A DNA stretch of 64,000 nt from Archegozetes longisetosus (taxonomy: Eukaryota > Arthropoda > Arachnida > Sarcoptiformes > Trhypochthoniidae), in assembly GCA_018873245.2 (NCBI GenBank), contig JAEMBT020000001.1, positions 11,314,220 through 11,378,219 on the forward strand, given 5' to 3'. Shown piece after piece: positions 12,644 through 25,784 of the stretch. The stretch's first letter is position 1, and every line of letters begins with the position of its first letter. The notes below the pieces were generated by a model, which made no database searches, was not told where the DNA came from, and saw nothing but the letters and a program-made list of their open reading frames with translations. The position numbers were made by a program, and so were the translations under genes.

Positions 12644-14622
12644 CTTTTTGTTTATAGATCTCAACAATACATCCCAGCAATATTCGTCAGAACCGACAAG
12701 TACCTCAAAAGATAACATTTAAATGATTAATTGATCAAAAATAAATTCTAATGAAATTTAAGTTTTGACACAGAAATTTTCGAAATATTATAGGTCTTTT
12801 GAAATAAATGAATTCGTAATGGCTCAAACGATTACCAATTGAAACCGAAGTGTTAAACATTTCCATGTGATGACAAGTTTATTTGATTGTACTATTAAAA
12901 AAATTATTTTTCAAAGTTAATGATAGTTTCTTAAGATTACTTGATTCATTAGAAAATTCTTGTCATATTTTAAACTTACGACCTTACAAAATTTGTGATC
13001 ATACGCAGATGTGCAAGAGTAATTTTATAATTAACTTAACTGACATTTGATAACGTAATAAAGCTCCAGTAAAAATATTCTTTTGATGAGAGTATAGAAA
13101 AATAATTGTGTTTAAACTTCAATTATTATCCGAGTACCGTATAACTTGTCATACTTATCTTGTGAACAAATTAAACTCTTCTACTATTAATTTCTGTGTA
13201 AATATCGTTAATAAATTTAATATAGATTTTCTGCTATCACTCGGTTAGACTAATAACGATGCATATGAAGTTATAATTTAAAGCTTTCACATTGAACATC
13301 TTTTGAGAAGAAAGACAATATTGAACTAATTCACTGTATTTCTTTCACGACTATTTATTAGCTAAAATATCTCCAAAAGATCCAAAAGCGTAGGATTTAA
13401 TCTTTTACTTTGATAAATACTTAGAAATAGTGAGATACTTTTTGTAAAATATAAGGCACGATAAGGTTTATAGCGAGTAAGGTAGATCAAATATTTGTTT
13501 ATGATTTGATTTTTATGGAATGGTTTATTACAGTAGCCACTACATTACGCTGCATCCATTTTATCAGTTTGTTAATGAAATTTTCCACCAATAGAGTTAA
13601 ACTCTTATTTTGCTCTTTTATGTGTTATGTACACTTATAATTTCTAATACAACACAAGCAGTTATATCGCTGCATTTTATTGTTACAAAAGTTTTTAGTT
13701 TTATGCTTTATAACATTATTTTGTATTTGAAACGCAAAGAACTATTTACAGCATTCACTCTAAAATTTTAATTCACAAACTGATTGAAAAAGCACTTATA
13801 ATATTGAGTTGAATGCTTTGAAAGCGATATGAGAGTTTCGTGTAAAAATTGATTAAAATGACTGTTGTATATTGTTGTATCAAATAACAAAATAGAATCT
13901 GACCCTGTTATGGGCAATTGGTCGATGCATAGAAAATAAGTTGCTTGTAATCGAATTGCTAATAACCGGATCAGACTGTATTACAATCTAAACATTGCTC
14001 AAGAAAGCTATGAAATAGTGTATTTGGTCAATTTAGTACATAATATACATTTTTTTATATTTATACAACTATATGATGTGATGGAAACTCAGTTTTAGAT
14101 TCTAATCTATTCGTATTGAGCTGTCAATCATCTCTAAGTATGACATAAGACTAGTTCAGTTCAATTCGAATTCTCTACTTATTGGAATCAAGTTTTAAAA
14201 GAAATATATTTCGCATGTCAAGTCATCAGTTCAGCATGTCCTAAATCGCCTATAATTGAAAATCTGTGTTTATTCCTTCGAGAATTTTCTATAACTTATG
14301 ATTGACTATCCTTCAAATATTTCTGTTATCACTGAATTTTACAATATCGATTCATACACTAAGTTCATATTTTCTTGTTAAGTATGTTAGAATTGAAAAT
14401 TTGACAGAAAAACACTTCAATTTTCTATTCGATTCATTATTATAAATTTAATAGAAAATCTATTCATAAGTTTTATTACATTATAACGACAAGGAGATGA
14501 AGAGCAGACACTATTTCTCTATTTTTCAAATAACACAAAAGCATATTCTGACGTTATTCAATTTCGAAATTTCTAGTATATTCAAATTTAGAAACAGATC
14601 TTAATCAAATTGTCATGAGTGT

Positions 14623-14681
14623 AGACTCACAGTATGAGTTTAGTGCAGATCTTGCACTGTGAAGTACACTCATTACTGACT
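14623..14681. repeat. Imperfect palindrome
   Basis: ATGAGTGTA at the left end matches TACACTCAT at the right end, and GTGCAGATCTTGCAC lies inside; the whole could fold into an interrupted hairpin of about 59 nt. No function can be assigned. It lies 250 bp upstream of the ionotropic-receptor-like gene. Confidence 0.4.
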
Positions 14682-14931
14682 ATTCATTAAATTATAAATT
14701 AAGTTCGCTAGAACTACTCTTTAAAGGCATACTTTTTATATTAAGTACTAAATTTTTCATGAGAAAAGGACTACTTAGATATTGTCTCCTGAGGAGTACG
14801 ATTGTTTTGTATTTATTCAACAAAACAGCTACAACAAAATGTTATTCAAGTGAATCAACAGAATTTAATCTGAAACTCTGGATTCTTAGATTCGAGTTAT
14901 CATAATCAAAAACATTTCGACATTTGACATT

Positions 14932-16863
14932 ATGAATTTTTCGAGCTTCTGTATCAGTTTTGATCGAACTGAAAATTTAAAAGACACCAATGATGAAAAC
15001 AATTATTTCAGAGTTGGTATAAATAATGATACTATTTATTCAATGGACCCAAACTCATTAGTTGTATGCGATGAAATGACGTATTTATTAGATGTGATTA
15101 GGGAAAAATTGAAAGTGAAGTAAGTTATTGAGATCTGCCATTAAAACCGAAGTACTTGTTTTCATTTATTTTTAAAGCATATCGATCATCACACTTTATG
15201 GAGGTTTAGGTAGTCATCGATTTGATAATGGCTCATGGAATGGATCGCTTGGATATTATTATAGAAATGTGATTTTTCAATACTTAATTTATCTAGTTGA
15301 AATACTGTAGAAACAGGTGGAAAGAGTTTTAGCTTCACTGTCTAGCTAGTAAAGTCAAGCTGTTACACTTATTCAGAGAACTGATCATGATAGTTTTCCA
15401 AGCAGAAATAATTCTAGTAACACATAAAAAAACTAGTAAATATAGTAATTGTTTGAAATTTCAAGCCAATCTCAGTAAATATTTATATACTTTTGGGAAT
15501 GCTTTATTTATAAACATAACTACTATTACCGACCCCATTCATTGAATAATTTCTTTTCTTATGCTTGAATCTGACTTGTGAGTTAATATAGTTTTGTTGA
15601 ATAAAAATGTTGTACTCTATTCCGGGCAGGAGGTTGATATGGTCATGACTAGATATGTGTACAGAAATATATCAAGAACTTTTCTTGATTTCCCTAACCT
15701 CATACCGGGTGGAAAAGTGATGTCAATATTGAGTTGTCCTAAAATGATGTATGAGATTGATTTCTTCAACGTTTTCAAAATATTTTCGTTTGAAGCTTGG
15801 ATCTCGATGACTTTCGCCTACTTTACTATTCAATTCTTGAATTCTCTACTAACGCAGAGTTTAAGAATAAAATACGAGATTGCATTTGATTATTTGGCGA
15901 TTCTTTTCGGAAAAGGTTCAAAAACTCAAACAATCCTGATTATATGATCAAAAGAAACTAAAAATTTGCCTCCATCCTGCAAGGTTTAAATTTAAAATCT
16001 TATCATATCAAATATTTCGTTATCCTATGGTCATTATTGACATTCTTATTGAGCAATTATTTTGTGAATAATATTCAAGCCATACTCGTTTCAACAAAAG
16101 AAACTAAAATCACAACTTTTCAGGAGCTAATTAATGCGGAAGATGTTTCGATTATGGTTGAAAAAACAACATATACTGACAGTCTTTTGAGAAAGGTAAG
16201 TAACATTTTCCAAATAAAATTTCATCATGTCAAAATAAAGAAAAAATTTTAATTTATGAAAGATTTTCTATAAAATTTGTTCATAATTTTTAAAGTAATA
16301 TCTCATTTAATGATTTACAGGATTACAAATTTTCAAGTGATAGAATGTTAAGAGTTGGAGAAAGAGAATTTTACAGTTTTGAATCCATCTTAGGCCTCAT
16401 TGAGCACAAAATTGTTATTATAGCTGAAAGTAGAGTTTTGAGAAAAGTTTCGAAATATCACTATCAGTATAATCTCATTGAAACTGGTGATCGCGATGAT
16501 TTTTTTCTTTTTGGGTTCGCTATAAGGAAATCATTCAACGCGACAAAGAGAACAATTCTGCAAAAAATGTTAGATTAAAAAGATTTAAGATAGTAATTGC
16601 TTATTTCATATTTCTTATTTAGATTCAAGTCTGTATATCATTCAGGAATCCAAAGTTTTAAATTCGAAAAGGAAGTTGTGCTTTTCAAGCATTTAGAAAA
16701 TATCGATAAGATCTCACGTAATATTACCAAATCCGTTCTAGAAGCAATCTCTAGAAGCGATCATTCTAATTATTTCGTTGTGGAAATCAAACATATAAAG
16801 ATTAGCTTTATTATTCTCACTTGTGGTTGCACATTTTCAACCCTATTTTTTTCTTTGAATTGA
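14932..16863 (+). pseudogene. Ionotropic-receptor-like (iGluR family) gene with breaks
   Basis: Ionotropic receptors are ligand-gated cation channels used in chemosensation. Recognisable exons are 14932-15119, 15178-15268, about 15592-15945, about 15962-16194, 16321-16568 and 16623-16863. The first two give the S1 ligand-binding lobe ending in DNGSWNGSLG. The third continues GQEVDMVMTR and a first membrane segment. The fourth is the third membrane segment (VILWSLLTFLLSNYF). The fifth and sixth give S2 and a final membrane helix (IKISFIILTCGCTF). Junctions 15119/15178, 16194/16321 and 16568/16623 agree in phase. Breaks: exon 2 to 3 does not keep phase; the frame must shift near 15930; a TAA lies at 15959-15961 before the third membrane segment. 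A long extracellular N-terminus is absent. The gene is either a pseudogene or affected by assembly indels. Confidence 0.6.
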
Positions 16864-18642
16864 TATTTTTTATTTTTCTATTTAAAAAAATTAAGAACAC
16901 TATCTTAATATTCAATTATATCGTATCGGACAATATTTATGACCCAGATCTATGAATAGCCGATTAATTCTCATCTTGTGCGTGAGTTTGATAATTTCTA
17001 CCATGGAATTATCATAAAATATTATATATCTAAGTTTTTGGAAAGCGACTGTGAATCTGAAATGACCAAACATTGTGCGTATATATGAGCTTTGATTGAT
17101 CCCATATATAAAATGAGTTCCCGAATAGTATCCAAATCTAAGATTTGTCAATAACTTCTAGTAATGAGTCTTAAAATAATAAACCAGTCCAATAAATTAA
17201 AAATATAAATAACATTTTCTCTTTCGAGATTACACTCCATTTATATGGTCAGCAAACGCATCCGATATCAACACATAATATTTAGCCATAGATTTTTCAA
17301 GAATAATGAGCCCAATGTGTTCGTAGATATCACTGTGCGAATAATTATTGGGTCTCTATTTGAGTTTAGATCTTAGTCGACTTAATTCAATATATTTTTA
17401 GTTTAAGCCTATTTTTTTGTTCTGTGAATCAGTTCTCTGAACGTTTCTTTAGTTTTTCTAATAGAGTCTGATTTCTTTAGATGATTTTAATTCTATAATC
17501 TCCGTATTGTATTAGATCCTTAGTATATACAATATGTCTATGACAAATAAAGAAGTCAACATATTATCAATAGTATTTTAATATAGAATAATGTAAATTG
17601 ATATGGTACTGAAAAATAAATGATATTGATAGAGTGTTACATTAAGTTAAACGGAAATTTTGAAACGGTATTCGTAATAAACTTACCACAAATCATAAAA
17701 TTTTTTTGATATGATTAAAAAATTGTGATTAATAATTTTCAACTATATAATCAATCTTATTTAAGTGACTTAGCGAATGAGTGTTTGAAATGAGATTATC
17801 TTACAAAATTAGAAAGTATATTTCAAAATTCTTTATCGTACAGGTTTGCTGTAATTCATTCTATATATTTATGTTTCGAGAATGAGCTGTCTCAATGATG
17901 ATATTTATATACAAAAAAATTGTATGTGGCCAACTAAATTCATAGAACCCAACACTGATAAATTAAAATTTCCAAGCTGCGAACTTTTCGTTTTTTTATT
18001 GAATACAAATAACCTCACTATCTTGGATACATAGTTAAACCCTTTGAAAACCAAAAAATAAGCCATTGTTTTTTATGAATTTATTTATGCCTTAATAAAA
18101 GAGCTTAACCACGTGTTCAGAGGTATGTAAGTTTAGCTGTATCACAAGCAATTTAACAATATAATTAATAATTTTAAAAATGCAAGACTAAGCAGAATAC
18201 AAAGTTATACACGTAATAAAGTTACCTAGAACAGTTTTAAAACTAAAACAGTAAATCGAAAAGTTTCTCTTTAGATTATATCATAAAAATCTTAAATGCC
18301 TGAAAGATATATTCACTAATGGCAAATACTAACAGGATGTTAAATAAAGATTTCTGGCCCCAAATGTCTAGGGACCTTTTCTAGAAGAATCTTTACTCAT
18401 TAATTTCTGTATATATTACTTCTATTAGAGTATAATTAAATTTAAATAAAATAAGGACTCACTATTTATTACTATTTATTAAATACTAAATTGAGCTAAT
18501 AATACAATTAAATCCAATATTATAATTTTTTATCATTTTTGTGAAATACAGTTACTTGTGTGATTGATTTGAATTTGACAAAGACTGTAGAAATTTTTGG
18601 CTATATTATACCATCAGTCAACGCAACATAAGAATAGTTTAA
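16864..18642. other. Intergenic DNA, nothing recognised
   Basis: AT-rich. A minus-strand frame at 16912-17151 shows no domain and is probably chance. Confidence 0.5.
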
Positions 18643-21600
18643 TTACCAGAATTTAGGGATTCCCACACTACTTCCAAGGAACGAAACTTCAATGCCGTTT
18701 TGTTTGTCGACTGAGAATCCGGTTCCTAAAATACGTGCCTCTACACCATTTTGACCAACTCTAGCTCCTGTATCGAACCCTAAGCCTGCATTCAAATTAA
18801 CTCCACCCAAATTAGTACCGACTGAGGCGACATTCAATCGACCCTAAGACAGATAAAGAATTGCAATCAGAAGTAAATTAAAAACTGACTCATTCATCAC
18901 CCTCTGAATGTAACTGAAAACATAGTATATATGAAAAAATCAAATGTAAATTTATAAATAACAGAACATCAAATTTATGTTTCTCTTGAATATTTTAAAA
19001 CTTTTTGATCAAATATGATTTTCTCAAATTTTTACAATTAAAAATAGAGTATGTGAAGAACTAGTTAAATCCTAACCATCTGTTAATCAGTCTATAAAAA
19101 CCAAATTTATTAGTGGTGTCTCAATTTTAGGTTTGTAAAATTCACTCTTTTATTTCAAAACTTTTCCTAAAAGAGCTATTCATTCAGACATTATTGTAAC
19201 AAGTGATTAAACAATAAAAATCTTTTATATTTGTTTCAGTTTAAACAAAGCAAAAAACCTATGAAAGTTTAAAATAGCGTGGGAAAAGTGTCCCCTCGTA
19301 TTCATTAATATCATTTGTGTCATTAGATAGGTCTCGATGAGTAGAATAGAAATATTCATGTAACCGGAACAATCGTTATAAGTTAATAATAAACCAAAAA
19401 AACCTAATTATAGACTCTGGTTCATTTTATCAATATTTATTTAAATGAACGTCATTTAAATGGTATTTTAGCATTATCCACAATAGAGGTCGAACATGAA
19501 ACCCTAAACCCGTCGGGAACCCCGTCAAGAACCCAAACCCGTACGGGTTTGGGTCGGGTTGGGTCAGCAAAAATATTTTACGGGTTGGGTCGGGTTTGAA
19601 AAATTTGTGTCGAAAACCCGTACATAAACAAAATTATTTTGTTTGAAAATAATTAAATGCTAATTATGAAGATAAATTTATTGGAATCAACTGCAGAAAG
19701 TATTAATATCTAAAATATACAAAATCCTGATAAAAGTATTACTACTGATGTTAAAGTTGACTTTTCAGTCTCTAAGACTATTAATATTGCAGAGAAAACA
19801 GTCTCAATCAATAGAAGTTATGACGAAGTACGGAATTATTTGGATTTAACACATAGTTTTATACTAAACACTCCACTAATGCAATTTTGGGCACAAAATA
19901 AATTCAAATATCAGCGTCTTTTCATAATTTTAATGCGTTTACTATCAATTTCTGCTACAAATTTATCTAGTGAGAGAAACCTTAGCTACGTTTGTATTGC
20001 ATTGACTAATAAAAGATTATCTCTTGATCCAAGTAATGTGGGTAAATTACTATTTACAAGATCAAACTTTGATTTCTATAAAAAAAAATAACTGACAGAA
20101 TGCAATAATTTTATAGTAATGAATCGTAGTAATGAACGCCCTTTAATAAAATATTGAATTATGAATATTTGTTATTTTTATGGGTTGTACAGGTTTTTTT
20201 ACGGGTAACCCGTTTATAAACTCTTACGGGTACGGGTCGGGTTGGGTTTGAAAATTTAGCTTATGTTCGAGCTCTAATCCACAATACTATACGCAGATAA
20301 GGACACTTCTATATTTATCATGAGCTAACGCTCTCCCTTTAGAAGTGTTAGTATTCATCTGCTATTAAATAAGCTAAAGTCAAAATCATTTGATTTTAGT
20401 ACTTTTATGCAGCAGTACTTTTAGAATAGACACTAAAGCTTAGAGCACATCCCGTGCCGCCTTTCAACAGCCGTAAACTTGTTACAAAACCTGGTCACCT
20501 ACTTCTGGCACTGTTGTCTTTGCTCCATCTGGACTCGTCAATAGCTCATCCGCCATGAAGGAATCAGATTTTACTGTGAGCACATTGTAAGACTTGCAAA
20601 GACAGTAGGTAGCTGTTCTATCAAATCTGTGCCAACCATCACCAGGAAGGCGGTTCCCATTACGAAAAATTCAGGTATTTGGCATATCAATTTTAATCTC
20701 GTGCACAGATTGGATTGAGCCTGTGAGTATTTTTGTTCTATTCATCGAGATCCTTCGGATAACACTAATGACACGACAGGAGGACACTCTGCTATAGGGT
20801 TTTGTTCATATACCTTTTCTATTTCTGACAATTTTTTTGCAGTACTTTACATGTATTACTTCTTGAAAGATATAAATTATGTAAATTTACTCACGATTGC
20901 TCCAATGTTGTCATTAGTTAATGTATAGTCTCCTCCAATGCTCGGACCGCTAGCCTTTAAATCAATACCTGAAAATCTATTTTTATATTCCAAACTTTTC
21001 AAATGTGTGCCACCACTCGAACCTTCTTTATCATCCTTATACATAGAAGCTTCGCCGATTTTTAGATTCTTCTTTTTTTCATATGTTTCGATACTTTGTT
21101 TATAGATTCCAGCTTTTTCCTGGGTTACTTTATTTCCAGTCCAGGTCACATCTTCTTCAAAGTCTGTTGATTAAATTTTTAAATTGAAGAGCAATTATTA
21201 CATTCGAAACCTCGAATTTTTATTAATTTCTTGTGATAAAAGTCAAAGGGAGAAAGAAATACTAATGCATCCAAGTTGAGAACCCGATCTAATTAGGGAC
21301 TTAAAGTTGTGGTTTCATGAAAAATGATTTAATATCACCTTCAGACGGAGTTAAAAATCGAGCCTAAATCCAGAACTAAGCTGTGGCCTTAGGTTGAGAG
21401 ACTAAAGGATAGTGTAGTCTGTGGTCTTAGGTTTCTCTCAACCCTAACCTTTAGGTCATTAGGTTTAACTTCAGCCTAACCTCTTAGTCTCTAATTTGAT
21501 AAACTTTTTGTGCATACTTAAACAAATTATTAAGTAAACGTTAAGTAATTTATTATAATTCTTGATTAGAAATTTGAAATATTAAAGAAAGAGATTAATC

Positions 21601-23102
21601 ATTAAAAATTCATTCGTATTAGTCATTAAAGAAATCTTTAACCAGGATTCTAAAAGTATTGATGTTCTAATAGTTTCCTTATATAAACGATTGCTTCTTT
21701 AAGTTATCAAATCTCCAAATTTCGAGAATACCTGCTCACTGGAAACACTCCTAGCTGGGATTGCGAGCCAATCAAAATAATTATATTTCAGTTGTGACTT
21801 TATCGTAAGCAATCACCATAATTTGAGTAATAGGGAAGTGCTTTGTATGTAATATATTTCTACATAAAAGTACAATTCTTGTAATTTGACACTATACTGC
21901 TATGCTGTTTGAAAGTGAACTTTATATTTTATTTTGGAGATTTTTGATTACTGGAGACCAATAGGTTAACCCGACCAGCCTAAGGCTTAGGCTGAACGCT
22001 TAACTACCTCATAACCTCGTAGTCTTAAGTTTAGCTTTTATGTCCGGCCTTAGATAAACCTAAGGTTCGGGTGCCTAAAACTTTTAACTCTACCTTCAGA
22101 TTTAAATTTTCAAATTAAAATTACATTTGAATTTCTTGAATATATACAATAAGGGAAATCCAGAGCAATAAGGCGTCGCAGATAACTGGTGACCAAAATT
22201 GCAGTGTTAAGTACTTGAAATTCTTCCTAAAAATGAACTATGACTTGCAAAAGTGGTTTTAAATGATCTGAAATCTCAACACTTATTGTGTCTGAAAAGA
22301 GTTGAATTGCATTAAGTATAACTTATTTTTAGCTATCAGTTATCTACAAGACCTTGTATGACTGTAGTTTACTTTTAGGCGTGTTTCAAAGTCTGTTATG
22401 GTATCTATAGTTTGCTTCTTTCATTAATATTTAGACGGGTCGCAAAGTCCATACCAATGTAAAAGTATACATAATGCTAAATTATACTCAAAGTTTAATT
22501 AAAATTTAATCTTTACACACCTATGCCTATTTATTATTAACCATTTTCATCACATATTCCTAAATAAATTTTTAAAAATGTCTGACATTAGTATGCCTGT
22601 TAGATCCAACTTCGTGTTACAAATGGGGTTCATATAAAAATTCGCGCTAACTTTATATCTAACTGCGTATATGCGATTTTAGATTTCTGCAAATAGTGTT
22701 ATTTTAAGTCCATTTGATTGAATAGCAATGCTTAATTCTTCACTTAATATTTATTAATTAAAATAAATCTACTGAATTTTACATAGTTATAACTCGATAT
22801 AATGAACCTTCCTTTAGTGAATGTAATAACTTGTTCTCGACACACATTAACAAGTGTAAAATTACCACTTTTTACTGAAATCCCATGATGTTGAATATTA
22901 ATTCTCAATTTCTAGCCATTCATTATATCGAGGTATTACTGTAGCTACATTTTTACTATTTTAATATTTTGAGTAAATATTTATATTCACTTTAATTTTA
23001 AAAATTAGAATCAATACCATGGTAACGATATTCAGTTTCGCTAGTGGGTGAGACATCATTTTCACGAAGAAAGCTAATACTTTCTTGAGTTGAATAATTC
23101 AT
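18643..23102 (-). CDS. Unknown glycine-rich 184-residue protein, three exons
   Basis: Exons on the minus strand are 23102-23018, 21163-20895 and 18843-18643, all with canonical junctions (the second donor is ATC|gtgagt) and matching phases; together they give 184 residues from an ATG. The N-terminal third is polar (MNYSTQESISFLREN...). The middle is lysine-rich (TYEKKKNLKIGEASMYKDD). The C-terminus is glycine-rich with alternating hydrophobic positions (VGTNLGGVNLNAGLGFDTG, then VEARILGTGFSVDKQNG), suggesting repeated short beta strands. No signal peptide or membrane segment is seen. I do not recognise the family and assign no function. Both introns (1854 and 2051 bp) contain hAT-derived insertions. 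Confidence 0.6.
19484..20276 (+). mobile_element. hAT-type element with C-terminal transposase fragment
   Basis: 793 bp with inverted ends TAGAGGTCGAACATGA and TAGAGCTCGAACATAA (two mismatches), flanked by a perfect 8-bp duplication ATCCACAA at 19476-19483 and 20277-20284. Both ends have GGGTCGGGTTGGGT-type subterminal repeats. A frame at 19840-20091 encodes 83 residues including SATNLSSERNLSYV, the hAT C-terminal dimerisation region. The element sits in the second intron of the 18643-23102 gene. Confidence 0.9.
20482..20812 (-). pseudogene. Unidentified coding-like relic inside an intron
   Basis: This intronic patch is clearly richer in GC than its surroundings. On the minus strand one frame runs about 110 codons with a single in-frame TGA near 20671-20673 and a terminal TAA at 20482-20484. 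It contains segments such as RLPGDGWHRFDR and KSDSFMADELL that look like real protein. A second minus-strand frame is also partly open. I cannot name the family; a captured gene or transposon fragment is plausible. Confidence 0.35.
21346..22092 (-). mobile_element. hAT-type element with transposase C-terminal relic
   Basis: 747 bp, inverted ends (CG/TA)GAGTTAAAA, flanked by the 8-bp duplication CCTTCAGA at 21338-21345 and 22093-22100. CTTAGG/CCTAAG motifs are concentrated near both ends. On the minus strand, 21640-21760 reads RSVSSEQVFSKFGDLIT, a stop, then RSNRL, the hAT dimerisation motif, so the transposase is dead. It lies in the first intron of the 18643-23102 gene. Confidence 0.8.
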
Positions 23103-25502
23103 TTTTTAGATAACTTTTCTAGTACAACAGACAGAAATTATTTCTAAACTATTTCACTACTCGATTCTTATAAACACAAGGAACAAATCAATTCGACAGT
23201 AGAATTTTTTAAATTAAAAAGATGTTTAATTAGTAACAGGGTGATAAACTTCAAGTTTTACTAGATTCTCACTTTGTTTGATATCTGACTATAAATGGTG
23301 AGACTCGTCAGACGTGAATCTTGCTCTTCATATGTCACCAATGAAAATCACAAATTTCAGTTCTGACATGAAATACTGAAATACTGTTTAGCTGATTATA
23401 TAACCAATCATTCAAGTTCCCATGACACTATCTTCTCGAATATGAATTATATTATCTATTGATAAGCTGAATGTTTCTAAAATATTGACTTTGAAAAAGT
23501 AGATAGTTTTGAATAATTTTTCAGTTAAAAATTTGTTAATATGATATTTAAAAACGATTCAGAATTGAATTTAGTTGAATATTCGTTTTATTTATTTATT
23601 TATTTTGATAAATTTAAAACAAAAACTAGAAAGCTGAGTTCCAACACATTATACAACACTGATTCAATGCATAGGATTATCAGTCATAACAGATAAGACC
23701 TCTAAATGACTTCCATATGATTTGTTTGTGTGCACACCGAACGAATAATACTATTAATTTTTATAATGTACTCAGTACTATTCAGCGTGAATGTGCGATA
23801 AAGAACAATCAATTACCGAAATACTTTTTGAATATTATTTGAAGTCATATAAAATTAATTTAGAATTGCTGAACTGTTTTTTAAGATCAAAGTACTAGTC
23901 TTGAAGTCAGAAAAGTAGAATCAGGCATTAAAAATTTCTATCAAAAGATAAATGCAATTATGCAAATGACAAATCTAGTTAGTAATTTTTAGTAAATTTC
24001 AAATAAGCATTGAGTAATCTAATAGTGTATCAAATTTTTTACTTCGAATACACGTTAAAAATCAAAACCAACAGAATTGTTCATGAGAAATAATTAGAAA
24101 TTTTTAATTTTCTGTTAATTATATGAAAATGTCTTGAATGCTTTTTGAAAGCATCATAAGCAGTAATTTTGGTGGTATTCTTTTTGATTCAACTCAAAAT
24201 TTCAACGTGACTATTCATTATCCATAAATGCTTGGCTTGTAATTAGTTCCAAAATTTATCAAATTATGCTTACTAGAAAACAATTCATAATATTTAGTCA
24301 GTCTTAGAAATTTTAATTTAACTTTCGACACACTCCACTTGAGATGTGACTCTAAATATCGAGCTATGGTACTTTTCAACTGAAACAATCTTGAGGAAAA
24401 TTAATTTAATGTGAGGTACTTAAGTCATTTTTCTCTCATAGAACCCACTGTAGGTATTTTTCGAAGTCACTTCTAGCTGTAATTCAAAGATTTCTTTATC
24501 TTTCTGATATGAAATGACACTTTAAGAATGTTTTTCAGTCGCCAAAACAACCAATACTAAATTCTATACTTTTCATAAAACTCTAAACTTGATGAATAGT
24601 TTGAACAATCATGTTTCTAGTTATACCGTAGTTCGAGACCAAGCTTCTTATATAGACATTATTTAATCTTCGTTGCCTATAATACATTCAATTTTGTTCA
24701 TAGTAAAATAAATATATCTTTAGAAAAAATATAATCGATTGTAGTTTTACGGGGGTGAAAATTACCCAAAACCCGAGTTACGTTAAACACAAGAAGTAAA
24801 TTTAAGGTAGACAGGGTTCATCAAAAATTATTTATTAGAAAAACAATTAAAACTTTACAATAGATGTAGAGTCATTAACGACACGTCTGAACAATAGTGA
24901 GACAAAGGAATTAATTAACTAAAGGTGTGAAAACCAGTTTAATATTAGGCGCAAAAAGGGTGGTTCAAAAGTACGAGTAGTAAATTACTGAGTAAAAACA
25001 AACGTTATTTCTAGTTATAAGTAGGCTTCTTATTAATAGAAATTGTCTCAGAATTTATAGGTTCAAAAGCGGTAATAATTATTAAATTTTTTACTAGAAT
25101 ATTACTAGAACATAAAATTAAATTTACTATTGAGGAAGAAATTCAATTTATTTCTTAAATTTTCAATAAAGTTTAAATAAAAGCTTTATTTACATTTCTA
25201 GATTTCAAAAACATTTGAAATAAGCTATTTTATTCATTTCATCTTTTTCTTCAAATTGATTACAGCTTACAGGAAGTAAACTTTTATAGTTGAGGTTATG
25301 CACGTACTGCATTTGATGGTTGTTTATAACTTGAATATTGAATTGCATTTATTATTTTCTTGTGTGCTCAGTCATACTTAGAGATGCCTAAATATTTGCG
25401 TTTTGTGTCATGTTTTTAGCATAGGTCTAAAAGTTGTGTTTTAAAGTAAGAAATTTCAAATCTATTAGTGTGTGTGTGCTCTGTATTGTCTATTAGATGT
25501 TA
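23103..25502. other. Intergenic DNA, nothing recognised
   Basis: Continuous AT-rich sequence; no frame above chance length on either strand and no terminal repeats spotted. Confidence 0.5.
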
Positions 25503-25784
25503 GCGGAATAGTCCGGACAACTGGATCTTTAAAACAAATCTATATTTTTCAAATATGATTATATGACTAGTCATAAATCTTGATGAATGTTTTCTGTCCT
25601 CGGGTTGTAATACTGGCGCGAAGTGGGTCCGTTTTTGGTCCGCTTACATAATTAATTAATTATAGAGCGCCAATTACATACGATCACATCATCCAGAATA
25701 TATTTTTATAATGCGTAGTAAAATAGCATAAACATGTTTACACTCTTTATCAATCCTGAGATACCATTGTTCGGGCTATTCTGC
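25503..25784. mobile_element. TA-flanked MITE abutting a DEG/ENaC stop codon
   Basis: 282 bp with inverted ends GCGGAATAGTCCGGACAA and GCAGAATAGCCCGAACAA (15 of 18 identical), flanked by TA on both sides (25501-25502 and 25785-25786), as expected for Tc1/mariner-like insertion. Its last base is the third base of the TAG that ends the neighbouring DEG/ENaC frame. Confidence 0.7.

Larger units (their letters stand above)
9593..14931. other. Long intergenic stretch
   Basis: About 5.3 kb of AT-rich DNA. Minus-strand frame 10285-10554 and plus-strand frame 10602-10790 have no recognisable motif and composition expected by chance. The only structures noted are a tRNA-like/SINE-like piece near 12571-12650 and a hairpin at 14623-14681. 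Confidence 0.5.
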
